64,000 bases of DNA from Guadua angustifolia (taxonomy: Eukaryota; Streptophyta; Magnoliopsida; Poales; Poaceae). The stretch covers positions 106,052-170,051 of the forward strand of contig JAYEVE010000238.1 of NCBI GenBank assembly GCA_036346375.1. Reading direction: 5' to 3'. The notes under the pieces are model-generated. The model did not search any database. It worked only from the letters and a program-made list of their open reading frames with translations, and had not been told where the DNA came from. Of the stretch, positions 46,200 through 56,711 are shown one piece after another (within the stretch, counting starts at the first letter, position 1; every line of letters begins with the position of its first letter). The translations under genes and the position numbers were made by a program.

Positions 46200-46212
46200 T
46201 TCTCCCCTAATC
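46200..46212 (-). other. Copia polypurine tract
   Basis: On the minus strand GGATTAGGGGAGA and ATG directly precede the 3' LTR, the site for plus-strand DNA priming. Confidence 0.75.
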
Positions 46213-46221
46213 CTGACTTTG

Positions 46222-48069
46222 CTAAACTATATTCTTGACTTTCAGGAGTTCTCTCATCTCTTCAAACTTGATCTTCCCAAGTGCTTTAGTCAAGATATCT
46301 GCACACTGTTGATTTGTTCCAACATGCTCAACAGCAATCTGCTCATTTTCAATGCACTCTCGTATAAAATGATACTTAGTGTCTATGTGTTTGCTTCTTC
46401 CATGGAATACTGGATTCTTCATCAGGGCTATCGCCGATTTGTTGTCAACTCGCAGTGTTACTTTCTTTGGGACGCATGTAGTTAGCTCTCCAAGCAAACT
46501 CCTGAGCCAAATTGCTTGACATGCAGCAGCGGTGACAGCCATGAACTCAGCCTCGCACGATGACAGCGCCACCGTCTTTTGCTTTTGTGAGTTCCATGCT
46601 ACAGGGCTTCCGGCATAATAGAAGATCATCCCTGTGGTGCTTCTTCTGTCAATAGTATCATTTGCGAGATTACTATCACTGTAACCTACAAGTTCTTCTT
46701 TGCCTCCTATGCGATAGATAATGCCCAAATCGACTGTTCCCTTGACATAACGCAGTATGTGTTTGACTGCTTGCAAGTGGCTCTTCTTTGGTGATTCCAT
46801 GAATCTGCTGACCACTCCCACCGAATAGTTTAGATCCGGCCGGGTGTGTGTCAGATAGCGTAGGCAACCTATCAGGCGTCGGTATTCAGTTGGATTTACC
46901 GATTCTTCACTTTCATCTTTTGTCAATTGAAGTTTCGGCTCCATGGGATACTTTGAGCTGTTGCAGTCACTCATCCCAGCCACTTCCAGGATTTTCTTCG
47001 CATAAGCCGATTGCTTCAGTGTGATTTCATTTCTGCCTTGACTCACTTCTATTCCCAGATAGTAAGTGAGTAATCCCAAATCACTCATCTCGTACTCATC
47101 CATCATCTGCTGTTTGAATTTTCGGACCTCCTTCTCATTTGCTCCTGTGACTATTAAGTCATCAACATACACGCCTCTGATCACAGTCTCATCTCCTGTG
47201 TTGCGCTTGTACACGGCATACTCTTGTGGACATTTTTGAAACCCAAGCTGTTTCAAGGTCTTGTCCAATTTGATATTCCATGCTCTTGGTGCCTGTCGCA
47301 ACCCGTAAAGGGCTTTAGATAGTTTGTATACTTTGCCTTCATTACTGGGGTTGATGAAACCCTCCGGTTGTGAGACATAAACATCTTCTTGCAGTTCCCC
47401 ATTCAAAAAGGCCGTTTTGACATCCAGATGATGTATCTTCCATCCTCTCTGTGCAGCCAGTGCCAGGATGAGTCTTACTGTTTCCATCCTTGCCACCGGT
47501 GCGAAAACCTCCTCAAAGTCCACTCCTTGTTGCTGCACGTATCCCTTGGCTACTAATCTTGCCTTGTGCCTCACAATTGCTCCTGTTGCATCCTTCTTTA
47601 GCTTATAGATCCACTTTAGACCAATTGGCTTCACACCACTCGGGCAATTCACCAATGTCCAGGTCTTGTTCTTCTGAATTGATTCTATTTCTTGCTGCAT
47701 TGCCTTTCGCCACACTTCTTCTCCAGCTGCTTCTTTGAACGAAGCTGGTTCTTCTGCTGCTACTAGGTGTAGATATTCATATGACTGCAACCCCTCTGTT
47801 TCTTCATATATATCAGCCAGGGATCTTATTTTTAGTGGTGGCGTTTCTGGTGAAGACTCACCGATCAGCTCTGCTGAGTTCTCCTGCGAAGTTTCAGGTG
47901 ACGATATAGGAGTATTTTCCATACCTGAAACCGACTGTGAGGGAGATCCATCTTCATCACTTGTTTCTTCTTCTGAACTTAGTTGTGGTATAGAGGGCAA
48001 CTCCCCGTTTTCTTCTGCTGCCGGATCGTGAACAGTAAAGGCGGGCGTGACAGAGCTTCCTTCTGTCAA
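46222..48069 (-). CDS. Copia pol: reverse transcriptase and RNase H (open part)
   Basis: About 600 codons without a stop. It begins in the linker after integrase, which is rich in Ser, Glu and Pro. The RT domain opens with WRKAMQQEIESIQKNKTW and has KARLVAKGYVQ, LDVKTAFLNGEL, LYGLRQAPRAW and the catalytic YVDDLIVTG (near 47160). The RNase H domain has VGYSDSNLAND, SSCEAEFMA and the C-terminal HIDTKYHFIREC, then LTKAL. All are standard Copia motifs. The enzyme would copy the element RNA into DNA in virus-like particles. The frame is not joined to the integrase frame: a single-base shift lies near 48100 in a run of T. It is the end of a broken polyprotein, not a separate gene with its own start. 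Confidence 0.93.
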   Translation of the reverse strand: MTEGSSVTPAFTVHDPAAEENGELPSIPQLSSEEETSDEDGSPSQSVSGMENTPISSPETSQENSAELIGESSPETPPLKIRSLADIYEETEGLQSYEYLHLVAAEEPASFKEAAGEEVWRKAMQQEIESIQKNKTWTLVNCPSGVKPIGLKWIYKLKKDATGAIVRHKARLVAKGYVQQQGVDFEEVFAPVARMETVRLILALAAQRGWKIHHLDVKTAFLNGELQEDVYVSQPEGFINPSNEGKVYKLSKALYGLRQAPRAWNIKLDKTLKQLGFQKCPQEYAVYKRNTGDETVIRGVYVDDLIVTGANEKEVRKFKQQMMDEYEMSDLGLLTYYLGIEVSQGRNEITLKQSAYAKKILEVAGMSDCNSSKYPMEPKLQLTKDESEESVNPTEYRRLIGCLRYLTHTRPDLNYSVGVVSRFMESPKKSHLQAVKHILRYVKGTVDLGIIYRIGGKEELVGYSDSNLANDTIDRRSTTGMIFYYAGSPVAWNSQKQKTVALSSCEAEFMAVTAAACQAIWLRSLLGELTTCVPKKVTLRVDNKSAIALMKNPVFHGRSKHIDTKYHFIRECIENEQIAVEHVGTNQQCADILTKALGKIKFEEMRELLKVKNIV

Positions 48070-48900
48070 CCAATCCCAATTGCATTTTTCTTTTTCATCA
48101 AATATGACGCCCGGCTAACACATACCTTCCTGGTTTCTGGATCAAGCAGGCGGTATGCTTTGCTTCCTTCTTCAACTCCCAAGTGGATCATAACCTTCTG
48201 CGATCATCCAATTTTCGAGTGTGAACTGCTGGTGTTTTCACATACGCCTTACATCCGAAGACTCGCATTCTGCTCGAGATTAGGCTTCCTGCCTTTCCAG
48301 AGCTCATAAGGAGTGGCTCCTTTACTGCCTTTGTTGGTACTCTATTTAGGATGTATACAGCATGTCGCGACCGCTTCTCCCCACAATTCCCTGGTACATT
48401 CATGGTTTTAACAAGCTCCTTGCAACATTGAGTATCGACTGTTCGGCGTTCTACTACGCCGCTTTTGTTCTGGTGTGTACGGGCGGTATAAGTGCCGTTG
48501 TACTCCATGCTTGGCACAGAAGTCTGCAAATTGATGGGAGTTAAACTCTCCTCCTCGGTCTGATGCTCGAAAACCTTGATCTTCCGGCTGCTTTCACTCG
48601 ACGGCAGCTTTGAATCTTTGAACGCCTCAAATGCCTGATCTTTGGACTTAAGGCAGTATATCCACATGAATCGGCTATAGTCATCCACCATAAGCAGGAA
48701 GTACTGATTACCGCCGCGGTGACGGGAGTGATTGGTCCGCATAAGTCCTGCATGGGACGAGCTCTAGGTGTTCTTCACTATGAACCGAGCTTATCTTTGA
48801 AACGGCGATCTGCTCTGTTTTGCGAAGATGCAACCTTCACACACTGAGTTTTGTGCTGCAGCTTCGTACTTCCGCACCAGGCCTTTTGTCACCATATCCT
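48070..48900 (-). pseudogene. Copia pol: integrase region, frameshifted
   Basis: Pieces in more than one frame cover the integrase core. One frame reads GGNQYFLLMVDDYSRFMWIY (near 48700-48650), with the first catalytic Asp region; a second gives DRGGEF-like and QFADFCAKHGVQRH text near 48560-48500, and ERRTVDTQCC, then YILNRVPTKAV (near 48360-48320) and RVFGCKAYVKTPAVH (48260-48215). Single-base shifts separate them. The zinc-binding part upstream is cut off by the MITE at 48943-49580. Integrase would insert the element DNA into the genome; this copy cannot. Confidence 0.85.
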
Positions 48901-48942
48901 TCATTGCACTGAAGTTTAAGTGACCGAGTCGACAATGCCACA

Positions 48943-49580
48943 TAGGGATGGCAATCTTACCCGCTTACCCGTGTACCCGCGGGTAAAAACCCTAATGGAG
49001 GTGGGTATGTTCCTCTTTTATTACCCGCGGGTATGTTTATGGGAGCCAAACTCTACCCGACGGGTAAACGGGTATGGGTATGGGGGAGCTTCACCCGCAC
49101 TGCTTCATGGATTACCGCCACCTGCTATTGACATACGGGCTAAAACAGGTGCTCAGTTGGCCCCTCGATCCCCAATTTGTAGTATCTCATTTCAGTAATT
49201 ATTGAACTTGACCATATGTGTATTATTTGCCTGCATATATTATTTTAATTATTATTCTTATGTACATTGAAATTTTGAATCATTGATAATCATTCTTTAA
49301 TCCATAGAATGTTGCTAATACCTATAACTTCATCAATAAGATTGTATTAGTGTCATAAGTCATAACTCATTAGCTTCTAGTATCATTTGGTTGGAAAGAT
49401 TGTTGATGGTGGCGGGTAAACGGGTATACCCGCGGGTATCGAGTACCCGCGGGTAATGGGTATGGGCGAGATTTTTCGCCCGCGACCCTTCGCGGGTATA
49501 CCCGTGGGGGAGATTTTGGTTCGCGGGTATGGGTATGGGCGAGTACTACCCGTACCCGCCGCACCCGATTGCCATCCCTA
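48943..49580. mobile_element. hAT-type MITE inside Copia pol, TSD ATGCCACA
   Basis: The ends are TAGGGATGGCAATC and GATTGCCATCCCTA, perfectly inverted, with an exact 8-bp duplication ATGCCACA (48935-48942 and 49581-49588). Words like TACCCGCGGGTA, themselves palindromic, fill both subterminal regions. Without it the Copia frame would read straight through WLWHCRLGH. It supplies the stop that ends the gag-protease frame. Confidence 0.96.
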
Positions 49581-51077
49581 ATGCCACAGCCATTCTGGCT
49601 GGTCTATGCTTGCCATCAAGCACACTGGGGCTGTTGTTTGCAGCATAATCTTATCTGAGCGGTTTTCTGTCCGGGGTACTTTCATAAGTAGTATACCCTC
49701 GGTATCATATACCTTCAGTAGTGCTCCATCAAGCACTATTCTACAGCCTGCTTCGGTCATCTGCCCAAGACTCAATATGTTGCTCTGGAGACTCGGGATG
49801 TAGTATACTTCAGTGATCAACCTGTGCTCACCATTTTTGCATTTGAACAATATTGAGCCTTTTCCACATATTTGAACCGTTGAGCCATCTCCAAATCGAA
49901 CATTACCCACAATGTTCTCATCCAGCTCAGTGAAGTATGATTTTCTTCCAGTCATATGGTTACTAGCACCATTGTCTAGGTACCAGATATCCCTATCTTC
50001 CTTCTGGTCTTTGATGAGAGTCTCTGGAATAACTCTGTCTTCATTAAGCAGAATCATATTTTGCTCGCACATTGTGAGCATAAGTGCAGGATCTTCTTCT
50101 TGTGTTTTTACCAGGTTTACTTCTTCTTCTTTTCGTTTTGGCAGTCTGCACTCGGAAGCAAAGTGCCCGTATTTGTCACAGTTGAAGCACTTAATATGTC
50201 GCTTATCTCTGACGGGTCTGTATTGATCTCCTGATTCTTGGCGACCTCCTTGGTAGCCTCTGGAGTCATTGCGTTCTCCCTGGTAGCTTCTGGAGTCACT
50301 GCGATCTCCTTGATAGCCTCTGCCACCCCGGCTTCTTCCACGGCCTCTGCCGCGCCAGCCTTGACGACCTCCCCCTTCAGGTCTGTATCCCCTACCATTG
50401 GAGGAGTTTGTTCTGTTATTAGTTCCCTTCTGTTGGCCTTCGGTTTGGGTAATGAGTAGTCGCCCTTCTGCATTACCGCTGCCAGCTCTACTCCGGATTC
50501 TTTCTTCATACGCCTTCAGGCGTCCAATGGCCTCTTCAAACGGCATCTGATCCAGATCAGAGAATTGTTCAATTGAAGCAACCAGTGGGAGGAACTTATC
50601 TGGCACCGAGTCCAATAGCTTTTTGACGAGTGCTGCATCTTCAAGCGTGGCGCCTAAGCTGCTGTACTTGGCTGCCATGCTACTCAACTTTCCTGCAAAC
50701 TCATCAACAGATTCATTCTCCTTCATTCGCAAAGATTCAAATTCTGATTTCAGAGTTTGAAGTCTTGCTTTTTGGACGCGATCAGCTCCCAAGAATCTGA
50801 CCTTCAATGCATCCCACACTTCCTTTGCTGTTTTCTTCTTGGCGACTTGGAGGAGGACGTCTTCCGGCACACACTGGAACAAGAACGCCTTGGCTCGTTT
50901 GTCGGTCCTTTCTTCCACAGCCACACCGGCCTTGGGCTCAATGGCTTCCCATAATCCCTGAGCATCCATCAAAGCCTCTACTTTGATTGCCCAGATCGTA
51001 TATGATGCCGCTGACAGCATCGGGAATACACTCGGCACTCCGCCGGTTTCCTTCGCTTGCGCCGGAATCAACGCCAT
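49578..51077 (-). CDS. Copia gag and protease (polyprotein N-terminus)
   Basis: 499 codons from ATG at 51077, 45 bp inside the right LTR and just past the primer-binding site. Residues about 25-240 are the UBN2-type gag (WDALKVRFLG, LKSEFESLRM, AYEERI). A Gly/Arg-rich stretch follows (about 230-285), with a repeated RGYQG(D/E)R-type unit. The zinc knuckle CFNCDKYGHFASEC (CX2CX4HX4C) is near 297-310. The aspartic protease active site reads DNGASNHM near 367-374, where Asp-Ser/Thr-Gly is usual in retroelements and D-x-GAS is the usual Copia form. The gag pre-integrase region begins (EVYYIPSLQSNILSLGQM) but is cut after WLWH by a TAG brought in by the MITE. Gag would form the particle and bind RNA. 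Confidence 0.93.
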   Translation of the reverse strand: MALIPAQAKETGGVPSVFPMLSAASYTIWAIKVEALMDAQGLWEAIEPKAGVAVEERTDKRAKAFLFQCVPEDVLLQVAKKKTAKEVWDALKVRFLGADRVQKARLQTLKSEFESLRMKENESVDEFAGKLSSMAAKYSSLGATLEDAALVKKLLDSVPDKFLPLVASIEQFSDLDQMPFEEAIGRLKAYEERIRSRAGSGNAEGRLLITQTEGQQKGTNNRTNSSNGRGYRPEGGGRQGWRGRGRGRSRGGRGYQGDRSDSRSYQGERNDSRGYQGGRQESGDQYRPVRDKRHIKCFNCDKYGHFASECRLPKRKEEEVNLVKTQEEDPALMLTMCEQNMILLNEDRVIPETLIKDQKEDRDIWYLDNGASNHMTGRKSYFTELDENIVGNVRFGDGSTVQICGKGSILFKCKNGEHRLITEVYYIPSLQSNILSLGQMTEAGCRIVLDGALLKVYDTEGILLMKVPRTENRSDKIMLQTTAPVCLMASIDQPEWLWH

Positions 51078-51107
51078 GAGCCTTGTGGAAGAAGAGGACT
51101 GTCCTGT

Positions 51108-51119
51108 GCTCTGATACCA
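51108..51119 (-). other. Copia primer-binding site (initiator tRNA-Met type)
   Basis: TGGTATCAGAGC on the minus strand, two bases inside the 5' LTR, is complementary to the 3' end of plant initiator tRNA-Met, the usual Copia primer. Confidence 0.9.
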
Positions 51120-51121
51120 AG

Positions 51122-51471
51122 TGTTAGTTTAGCACATTGAAGTAACTAGCCTTCCCTCTGTTGTCTCAACGAAAAACAGAACTTCAACAATGCTTTCACC
51201 TGGCTAATCTGAAATTCAGACAGCAAGGCTAATACATTGCTGTTGTCAAGAAAGAAGAGAATTTTTGTTTTTTCGCCTTACTTCTGCTGGTGCCTTTATT
51301 TCACTTATATAGCATCAGAACTTACAATGAGATTCGGTTTACATCTTCCGAATTTGATTCTGCACTGGACTTCTAATCTGACTCGGTTACTGTTCCGAGT
51401 CCGACACAAGTAGCGACTGAAAAACTAAACAAACTCAACTAACTTTGGCTAAGTCAGGATTACTTCTAACA
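51122..51471 (-). repeat. Copia 5' LTR (right)
   Basis: 350 bp, TGTTAG..TAACA, followed by the GATGT duplication at 51472-51476. Confidence 0.95.
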
Positions 51472-53076
51472 GATGTTACTATTGAAGTATCTGAGCCTAA
51501 GGAATATACCTATTATCGAGCTACCCAGGGAAATTAATAACCTCAATCAGCTGGAGGTATTGGATATCCGGCAGACAGGTGTGGAAGCGTCCACCACAAA
51601 ACATCTTATGCTCCGGAAGCTGAAGCGTCTGTTGGCTAGTTGCAATACCGATCCAACTTCAACTAGCACAGACAGCATCAACAGGACCAAGGAATCATTC
51701 AATGCTGTCGAGCTTCCATGCAGAATAGGAAAATGACAAACATGGAGGTACTATCCCATGTAGAGGCTTCAGGAGGCTTGGAAGATATTGGCAAGCTATC
51801 GCAGCTGAGGAAGCTAGGCGTGGTCATCCACAAGGCAGATCACCTCGAGAAATTGGTTACAGTGATGGGTGATCTGAGTGAGAACCTCCAGTCTCTGTCA
51901 ATCAGCATCAAACCTTCACAAAGCAGGAGTCTCAGTAGTCCTTCCAACAAGGATGTCAGCTCAATAAACCCTTGCAATATTCTTGAGAGCCTAAGCATCC
52001 GCGGAAAGACTAGTGGGTTGCTTCTTCCATTGCTGGTTGAACACTGTGATCAACTTGCCAAGATAACTCTATATAATACCTCTTTGAAGCAGGATGATCT
52101 GAAAGACCTTGGCGAGCTGCCCAAGTTGCGCTGTGTTAGGCTCCAGCACGAGTCATACACCGAGAGCAATCTCACCTTCAAGATGGAAGAGTTCCTGAAA
52201 CTCAAGTACCTTGTTTTCGTGGGCTCCAACATGAACGACATCAGCTTTGAAGACGGAGCAGCTCCTGAACTCGAGAAGATAGACTTGTCCTCACCCGAGA
52301 TGAACAACATCAGCTTTGGAAAAGGAGCGGCTCCTAAACTTGAGAAGATCAACTTGTCCAACACCAAGATCACTAGTATCAAATTTGGAGAGGGAGCAGC
52401 TCCTAAGCTCGAGGAGATCGTCTTGTCCCAAACCAACATCACCAGGATCACCTTTGAACATGAAGAAGGCTTTAACCTCAGGAAGATCGTCTTGTCCATC
52501 TCCAACATGGAGTTCCTCTCTGAAATTAATAACCTTCCAGGATTGCAGGAGGTTGAGTTGAAGGGCAGCGGGATAAAAAGTGCATCTCTTGTTTCATTAT
52601 TTACCAAAGCCATGCGAATTGCCAAGGTGATTCTTTCTGCTACCTTGCTGAAGCAAGATGATCTACAAATCCTCGCCCAGCAGACAAACATTCACTGCCT
52701 CATGCTCCTGGAGGAATCATGTGCCGAAAAGCAGCTTACCTTCAGCAAAGATGAGTTCCCAAAGCTCAACCTTCTTATTGTCGAGTGCTCCCATATCACC
52801 AACATCAGCTTCACCGACGAAGCAGCTCCTAATCTCGAGAAGATTGTCTGGTCCTTCACCAAGATGGAGTCCCTCTCTGGAATCGGCAAACTTCCAAAAT
52901 TGAAGGACCTAGAGTTTAACGGTGATCATGTCCCTTATCAGATCAGAAAAGATATTAAAGCACATCCGAACTCATCTTGTGGTGGCCTTGTTTTCAACCA
53001 TAATAAACCAAAGGATGAAGACAAAGGAAAAGGAGCAGATGATAAAGGAAGGTCTCCATTCTTTTGGAAGAAGTAG

Positions 53077-53692
53077 GATCGACGCTAAAGGAAGCTTCTC
53101 CTTTCATCCATCCATCCCCGATCGAATCCTACGATTGTCTACGTGTGCTTGTGTGGTTTGTCATCCATTCTACTTGTGTGCTTGTTTCAACTGCGTGTGT
53201 GTTTATATTCTGTATGTGTGTCTCAAGACTCGTGAGCGTGACGGTTGTGTCGTCTGTGCTCAGGGATTTGTGTGGCTTTCCCTGGTCCATCATGCATGGT
53301 CCCTTCATGTAATAAGTGCGACGAAACGATGCTTGTGCTCAGGGATTTGGATTTGTGTGGCTTCCCCTGCAGCGTCATGCATGGTCCTTCATGTAATATA
53401 AGTGCGACGAAACGATGCTTGTGCGCACATTTTACTTGATAATTAATGTACTGTTGTGTGCTATATTTTTACATGCTTTTGATTGGGGTGCAGCAACAAG
53501 TGCTATACCAGTTACTAGTATTTCCTGTGGCTTAATTGATATCTGCTGGTTGCAGTTCATGGCTAGGTGTATGCGGCTTGAAGCAAATTCTCCTGCAGAT
53601 GAGAAGTTTCTAGCACGTTGAAGCGGAATGCCTGAAGCCTTGCATATATATATATATTTCACCATTTAAGTTGAGTACTATGAAACATACAT
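53077..53692 (+). other. NLR2 3' region with a ~79-bp tandem duplication
   Basis: It matches the NLR1 3' region (24813-25373). The block beginning tgtgctcagggattt occurs at 53255 and 53334 here and once (25017) in unit A. Confidence 0.75.
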
Positions 53693-55355
53693 GTCTGCAT
53701 AAACATATATTATCCATTCGAGAGTTTTTATATCTTTAAGAGGTATCATCAAATTACTCTTAAACTATTAGTATCTTTTAAACTTTTAATACCTCAGTTC
53801 CTGTGCTGTGATTCATGTGTCTCAAGATTTTGCTCGGCTGGATCATCACTACAGTCAGTCAGTAAGTCCACACCGCTTGGGCCTGAATGGGCCGATAACA
53901 GAACATTATTAGGCATACTAGCCATGTGTCCATGCGTTTTTTTTTTTTTTTTTGCTTTACGTGGGAGTTTATGAATTAAAAACTTTAGGCCAATATTGCT
54001 GACATAACCTAGCACTTGTGTCGTTACACAATAACCAACTAAAATCCAAATTCATGCTCCAATAATACTCTAGTCACTAAAGACCATCTCTGTTTGCTTG
54101 CAATCCATGAACTAACAGATCGAACAAATCCGCGTGATAATCCCCTGCATAATTTCTGACATAATATAATCTTTAGGCCTGAATCAATGGCTTTTTGGTT
54201 AAGTTTATGCTTGGCATTCTTGCACTCAACGCAGACCCCATAATAAGAATAATAAGGATGAGACGTCTATTGATTTGTTTTCTAATATGCATGTGCAGAA
54301 GTATCCTTTGTGACCTTCATTGGCTCAAGTATGCATCAGTGAGAGCAATCCAACAATAGATATTTTCATCTGAACACCACAACGCAGCATGACCCAAATT
54401 AGAAAACGACTACAGACATGTACATGCATGTTAGATAGAATCTCAGGTGTGGAGAGGAATGGAGTTAACATACCTACTGCTGATTGGGAAGGAAATGGCG
54501 AAGCAGGCATCTTGTAGGCCGACTACCCCGTGCTCATCAGCATCACCTGCAAACATCCTCATTCCCTCACCAAGAAAGAGATGAAACATTCAGAGGAATT
54601 TATTTCCTTACGGCACTAATTATCAAGATCCAACCATGTCTTTAATTTAACGACTTTCATATTTCAAATATTTCCAAATGTTATCTAGCAGAGACATAAA
54701 TTCGATTAACTCAATCAGTAACATCTACGATAAATTCTTGAACACCTGAGATTCATGCACAACTCTGGTTAACTCTACAACACAGAGGACAGTGGTTGCA
54801 GTTCACACCCGCTACTTAGTTAATCATCACAGTATCACACGTGTGTATATTCTGTCTCAGCAGCTCGAGCGAAACTGACAAAAATAATGCAAATAAAAAA
54901 TTATAGAATATATCTAGTTTCCCAGAAGAGCATATAATGACCAATTTCTAGTTTAGGACATGCTATCAAGTAATATATATTGCTTCCTAGCCAAAAAAAA
55001 AAGATGACAAATTGCCAAAACTGGAACTTTATGCATCAAAGTACTGTAGATTTAATGCAACATTCGCCCGTGCCCCGTGCCACAATTGTGGCTTATGTAC
55101 TGGAATTACTTCTCTAGCATTTGTAACCTGGCTGGATTAGCTTATGTTTTAAGCATTAACACCAGTACACATTCAAATGAAAAATAACAAAAAGTTCTAG
55201 TTAAATAGTCAATAACCCAGTGTGCCCTTTTTCGAGTATAAATAGGAACAGATGTAATCAAGGAAGTTACCTGGAGAGCTATAAGCACCACGAGCAAATC
55301 TAGATCAAATGACCGCTAAGAAGCACACCACTCAGATAAAAGGGAAAATATCCTA
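53693..55355. other. Unit B spacer carrying the empty sites of unit A insertions
   Basis: No gene. It is collinear with unit A at 26379-26718, 31817-31867, 32647-33050, 33180-33300 and 35518-35640. It gives uninterrupted sites for the hAT (53690), the 5.1 kb solo LTR (54008), the Helitron (54060) and the second hAT (54803). About 54905-55677 has no counterpart in unit A, and I recognise only a foldback element in it. Confidence 0.7.
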
Positions 55356-55567
55356 TGCAATCACCTATATGTGTGCAAGTATGCAATCAAGCGATCTGGA
55401 ACATCCAATCTATATCCAACGCTGACTGTAGTTTTACGTTTAAACCCTCCCACCCCACCCTCCATCTCTTCTCCCGAAATTTCTTCAACACCCCTCACAT
55501 CGCCAGCGTTGGATATAGATTGAGTGCTCAGATCAGCGATTGCCGCTTGCACATATAGATGATTGCA
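55356..55567. mobile_element. Foldback MITE with ~65-bp terminal inverted repeats
   Basis: The left arm TGCAATCACCTATATGTG..CAATCTATATCCAACGCTG matches the reverse complement of the right arm with few differences, enclosing a ~80-bp loop rich in C. No clear target duplication was found. Confidence 0.75.
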
Positions 55568-55836
55568 TGGATATGCCCCGAGATAAAAACCAAGCTCAAA
55601 TTTATCCGCAAATGGCGACAGCATCACTCACCGGTGAGCAACCAAATCACGCCGGCCACTCCGTATATCCTTGAGACCAACACCGATTCACGGGTCCAAC
55701 ACCCAAACCAACCAAATCCAGAAGCAATCCACTAAAACTTTCGCACAACGACGCTGCTGGTGAGGTGCTCTATGGTTTAGTGCGTGACCTGGGGAGAGGA
55801 AGCAGAGGAGCCGTCGGTATGCTATAGAGTCAATAA

Positions 55837-56072
55837 GGCCTGTTGGTAGAGCTTTCTCGATTCTCGACTGTTAGAAGTGATTCTTCGAGAAGTGATTCGT
55901 CGCTGAAAGTGATTTCTAACTAATCCATAGGATAAACTCTATGGAGAAACTAACTCTTTGTTGTGAGTGAATCAAGAGAAGCAGCTTTTTTTAGCTCTCA
56001 GGCCCTAGTTCATTTCGGAGAATCACTTCACGGAAATCACATTGGGAGCGATTATCAGAAAGCTGCTGGGCA
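55837..56072. mobile_element. Tourist-like MITE, TSD TAA
   Basis: It starts GGCCTGTTGGTAGAGCTTTC and ends GAAAGCTGCTGGGCA, with TAA at 55834-55836 and 56073-56075. Unit A reads through the site (gagtcaatgagaaggatgaag, 35846). Confidence 0.8.
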
Positions 56073-56094
56073 TAAGGATGAAGACCTGGCTGGC

Positions 56095-56665
56095 GGCCAC
56101 CTGAAAGGTGCGATCCTCACAGTATTGTCAAGGGCGCCGACGTTGCCCCGTCCGCCGCCGCCGCGCGATTCACCCCCTCCTCGTGTGCTTGGCAAGTTGG
56201 CTCGCAGAGATTACCGGATCTGGGCCACGAGAATTCACCGCAACCGCCATGCCGATTCGATCTAGAAATCCTGCTAACGGGACCCGCAGATGTTCAATTT
56301 TGGCAGGCCAGTAAGGGCTTTAATTAACGGGCTAATTAGTTTTGGTCGACCGTGTTGGTGCTCGGGCCTCAACAGGAAACGGCCGCGAGTGCGTCAGAGG
56401 CAAAAAGGTTCCTAGTTGATGTTGAAGATGTAGAGCATCCGTACGACCGTACCCATGGGATGGTGTTAGAAACACATTCTGGACTCCTCTGGCTGCTCGA
56501 TCTCCTGGCAGTGCGATCATAGTGGCCACAAAGGATGGCGAGCTGGCCAGAAGTGCTCTCCGAACAAAACTAGAATCCACATTCGTTGGTCTAGTTTTGC
56601 TCTGAGATAGCGCACAAGCTGATTCCCACATAATATGATCCAGATGAGGATGCTATGAAGTGGGA
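56095..56665 (+). pseudogene. NLR relic R4 (unit B)
   Basis: One frame reads VLGKLARRDYRIWATRIHRN at about 56188-56247, resembling the RNBS-A region of an NB-ARC domain. Then come the kinase-2 region, KRFLVDVEDVEHPYDRT (56403-56455), and a broken RNBS-B region (gctgctcgatctcctggcagtgcgatc, with a small insertion). It is the unit B counterpart of R2 plus R3, present as a single copy, without the MITEs found in those. It is not functional. Confidence 0.7.
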
Positions 56666-56711
56666 GCGTTATATGTACCATCGTAAAGAAATGTGACCCG
56701 GATCTCTTCTC

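Larger units (their letters stand above)
45856..51471 (-). mobile_element. Ty1/Copia LTR retrotransposon, 5.6 kb, in NLR2
   Basis: A near-complete element in minus orientation: 5' LTR 51122-51471, primer-binding site 51108-51119, gag-protease, integrase and RT-RNase H in the Copia order, a polypurine tract near 46200-46212, and 3' LTR 45856-46199. The short ~350-bp LTRs and total length would suit the Ale/Retrofit lineage, which is a guess. The two LTRs differ at only a handful of positions, so insertion was recent. It carries a 638-bp MITE and frameshifts in integrase, so this copy is not autonomous as read. Confidence 0.95.
43343..53076 (+). pseudogene. NLR2: paralogue of NLR1, frameshifted and split by a Copia element
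   Basis: The ATG context equals that of NLR1. Coding segments are 43343-45855 and 51472-53076, separated by the Copia insertion after the codons for CSKML at the start of the LRRs. Compared with NLR1 there are single-base frameshifts near 44398, 44640, 44863, 44969 and 51722. The Rx-N domain (residues 1-145) is open. The P-loop site has the same altered form (EAPDEEDGANVANEALAHPL), kinase-2 is ILIVLDGHDDVDTW, RNBS-B GSAVIVITK, RNBS-D LLYLAIFPRGHKIRRSSLVG, and the MHD site IVHDIVHEF. The LRR block is 452 codons open, with units such as ITSIKFGEGAAPKLEEIVLS. The C-terminus is longer than in NLR1 (DKGRSPFFWKK). No complete receptor can be made as read; several frameshifts fall in base runs and could be assembly errors, but the Copia insertion is real. 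Confidence 0.92.
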
